64,000 nucleotides of DNA, from contig NC_079510.1 in assembly GCF_030052815.1 (NCBI RefSeq), forward strand, positions 35,496,167-35,560,166. Direction: 5' to 3'. The position numbers and the translations under genes were made by a program. A model generated the notes under the pieces. It searched no databases. It was not told the origin of the DNA and saw only the letters and a list, made by a program, of their open reading frames with translations. Positions 62,755 to 64,000 of this stretch are shown here, in pieces (position 1 is the first letter of the stretch; each line of letters begins with the position of its first letter). This DNA comes from Hevea brasiliensis (taxonomy: Eukaryota > Streptophyta > Magnoliopsida > Malpighiales > Euphorbiaceae).

Positions 62755-63055
62755 AACCTGAAGTGTAAGAAGGAAAGGGCTCTTAGGACCCTGCCTAATA
62801 GATGGTCCTGCACTTGCAAAGTTTACACCATATCCAAACTTTGTCCCTAGAGAGTCCAAGTATGCACTTACATATGGTAATCCTATGTATTCTGCTGCAT
62901 TGAATCAACAACTAATTAGAAGTCTTAAATTAGTGTCCAAAGAGCTAACAAGTTTCATAGACTATGGAGCCCCCCCATAAAATCTATGGTGAGACGACCA
63001 TCGTAGAGCCTCCTAGAAGGTTTCTTGGGGAAGGTTTGACCACTATTATTATTAT

Positions 63056-64000
63056 TAGGGGTGTTCGGTTCCAGTTCATTTCGGGATTTGCTTAGGAACC
63101 GGAACCGAACTGGAATTTCAAAATTTCGATACGGTTCCGGTTCGATTCTTATTGTTTCGGTTTCAGTTTGGTACAATTCTCGATTCTTCAGTTCCAATTC
63201 GGTTCAGTACGATTTCAGTTTGGTTCTCGGTTCTTAAAATAATTTTATATAATTATTTTCTTAAAAAGTCATACTGGAATTAGCATTTAAGTTTTGAATT
63301 GAGTTATTAATATATAATATATCATATAATATATCTTTTAGCTATACCTAAATTATATAATCTTTAATTATAAGGTGTATATATAACTTACGATTAAATA
63401 TATTACATAATATAATAATATATCATATAATATACATTTTAACTATTTATTAATCATATAATATTTAACTATAAGATACAAATATAATTAAGAATTTATA
63501 TATATATATATATATATATATTCGATTCCGGTTCGGTTCGGTATGATTCCAGTTTAATTCTCGGTTCTTAAAATAATTTTATATAATTATTTCCTTAAAA
63601 AGGCAAACTTGAATTAGCATTTATGTTTTGAATTGAGTTATTAGTACATAATATATCATATAATATATCTTTTAGCCATACCTAAATTATATAATCTTTA
63701 ATTATAATGTGCATATATAACTTATGATTAAATATATTATATAATATAATAGTATATCATATAATATACATTTTAACTATTTATTAATCATATAATATTT
63801 AACTATAAGATGCAAATATAATTAAGAATTAATATATATATATATATATATAAGATAATAGTATATTTATAATTAAGAATGATAAGGTAATTTAATGTAT
63901 TTATAACTAAAATTATTAAGAAAATATAGAAAAATGAAATATAATATTAAGTTATATTTAATTCATAATTATATATACATACATAAGTATATATAATTAT
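63056..64000. mobile_element. hAT-like MITE-derived repeat, right end outside the window
   Basis: Begins TAGGGGTGTTCGGTTCC in a run of TTATTATT, with GGAACCGGAACCGAACTGG and TTCGGTTCAG words like the other hAT MITEs. No opposite CACCCCTA end is present before 64000. It contains the 334-bp tandem duplication. It abuts the GDSL exon 1 fragment. Confidence 0.6.
63201..63868. repeat. 334-bp tandem duplication
   Basis: GGTTCAGTACGATTTCAG (63201) recurs as GGTTCGGTATGATTCCAG (63535). The following 300 bases repeat with few changes, including CTCGGTTCTTAAAATAATTT and GTTTTGAATTGAGTTATTA. Each unit ends in a TA-rich run. Confidence 0.92.

Larger units (their letters stand above)
57318..63044 (-). 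pseudogene. GDSL esterase/lipase pseudogene split by a copia element
   Basis: Minus-strand exon pieces appear in gene order. 63044-62976 has SGQTFPKKPSRRLYDGRLTI. 62894-62758 has EYIGLPYVSAYLDSLGTKFG and GVNFASAGPSIRQ. 57796-57571 has LPNPRDLSKAIYTFDIGQND. 57467 to about 57318 has LYGEGARAFLVHNVGPIG and KNATLDKNSCAVAQN. These are blocks I, II, III and IV of plant GDSL esterases, with FDIGQND and HNxGPIGC conserved. The copia element 57939-62754 lies between the second and third exons. Defects: no GT donor after the first piece, TAG in place of a Gln/Asn codon at the end of the third (IPA*FSQAV), a 48-bp internal duplication, and no sign of block V or the first half of exon 1. Family certain, not functional. 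Confidence 0.85.

Noticed and set aside
57934..62759. Target duplication for the Tork-type element
   Set aside because: Flanks GACTT and AACCT agree at only three of five positions; mutated or absent, not called.

Overview
This is AT-rich nuclear DNA from a dicot plant. Plant-type introns, four recognisable plant gene families, dense microsatellites, MITEs and nested LTR retrotransposons all point to a medium or large genome. The gene set and repeat style fit Malpighiales (for example Euphorbiaceae), but that placement is inference. No bacterial, CRISPR, tRNA or rRNA features were seen.

Left part (1-13.2 kb) is the gene-bearing end. It holds the last exon of a CASP-like (CASPL4A-type) membrane protein (+), a complete four-exon NADPH-dependent enone/2-alkenal reductase of the MDR superfamily (+), and a complete seven-exon C2H2 zinc-finger / DEDDh-fold exonuclease-like gene (-). 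Two key exonuclease acidic residues and the catalytic histidine are replaced. MITEs sit between genes and inside introns.

Middle part (14.3-38.4 kb) is a retrotransposon nest. A degraded Ty1/copia element of the SIRE/Maximus type (14907-24428) sits inside an older TIR element. A Ty3/gypsy Tat-type element on the minus strand (25496-38426) has matching 539-bp LTRs and an exact 5-bp target duplication. It carries an antisense ORF of the putative gypsy-type transposon (Transposase_28-like) family. It is itself interrupted by a 3.6-kb non-coding TG...CA unit with its own exact 5-bp duplication, best read as a solo LTR.

Right part (38.4-64 kb) begins with about 12 kb of AT-rich DNA containing MITE remnants and local duplications. 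It then has a kinesin light chain-related TPR gene (+) with one in-frame TAA in otherwise intact coding sequence. Last comes a GDSL esterase pseudogene (-) split by a degraded Tork-type copia element (57939-62754), followed by a hAT-like repeat with a 334-bp tandem duplication. As I recall the Arabidopsis map, CASPL4A1 lies next to one exonuclease paralogue and KLCR2 next to another, so CASPL, exonuclease and KLCR probably form an ancestral block now stretched by transposons.
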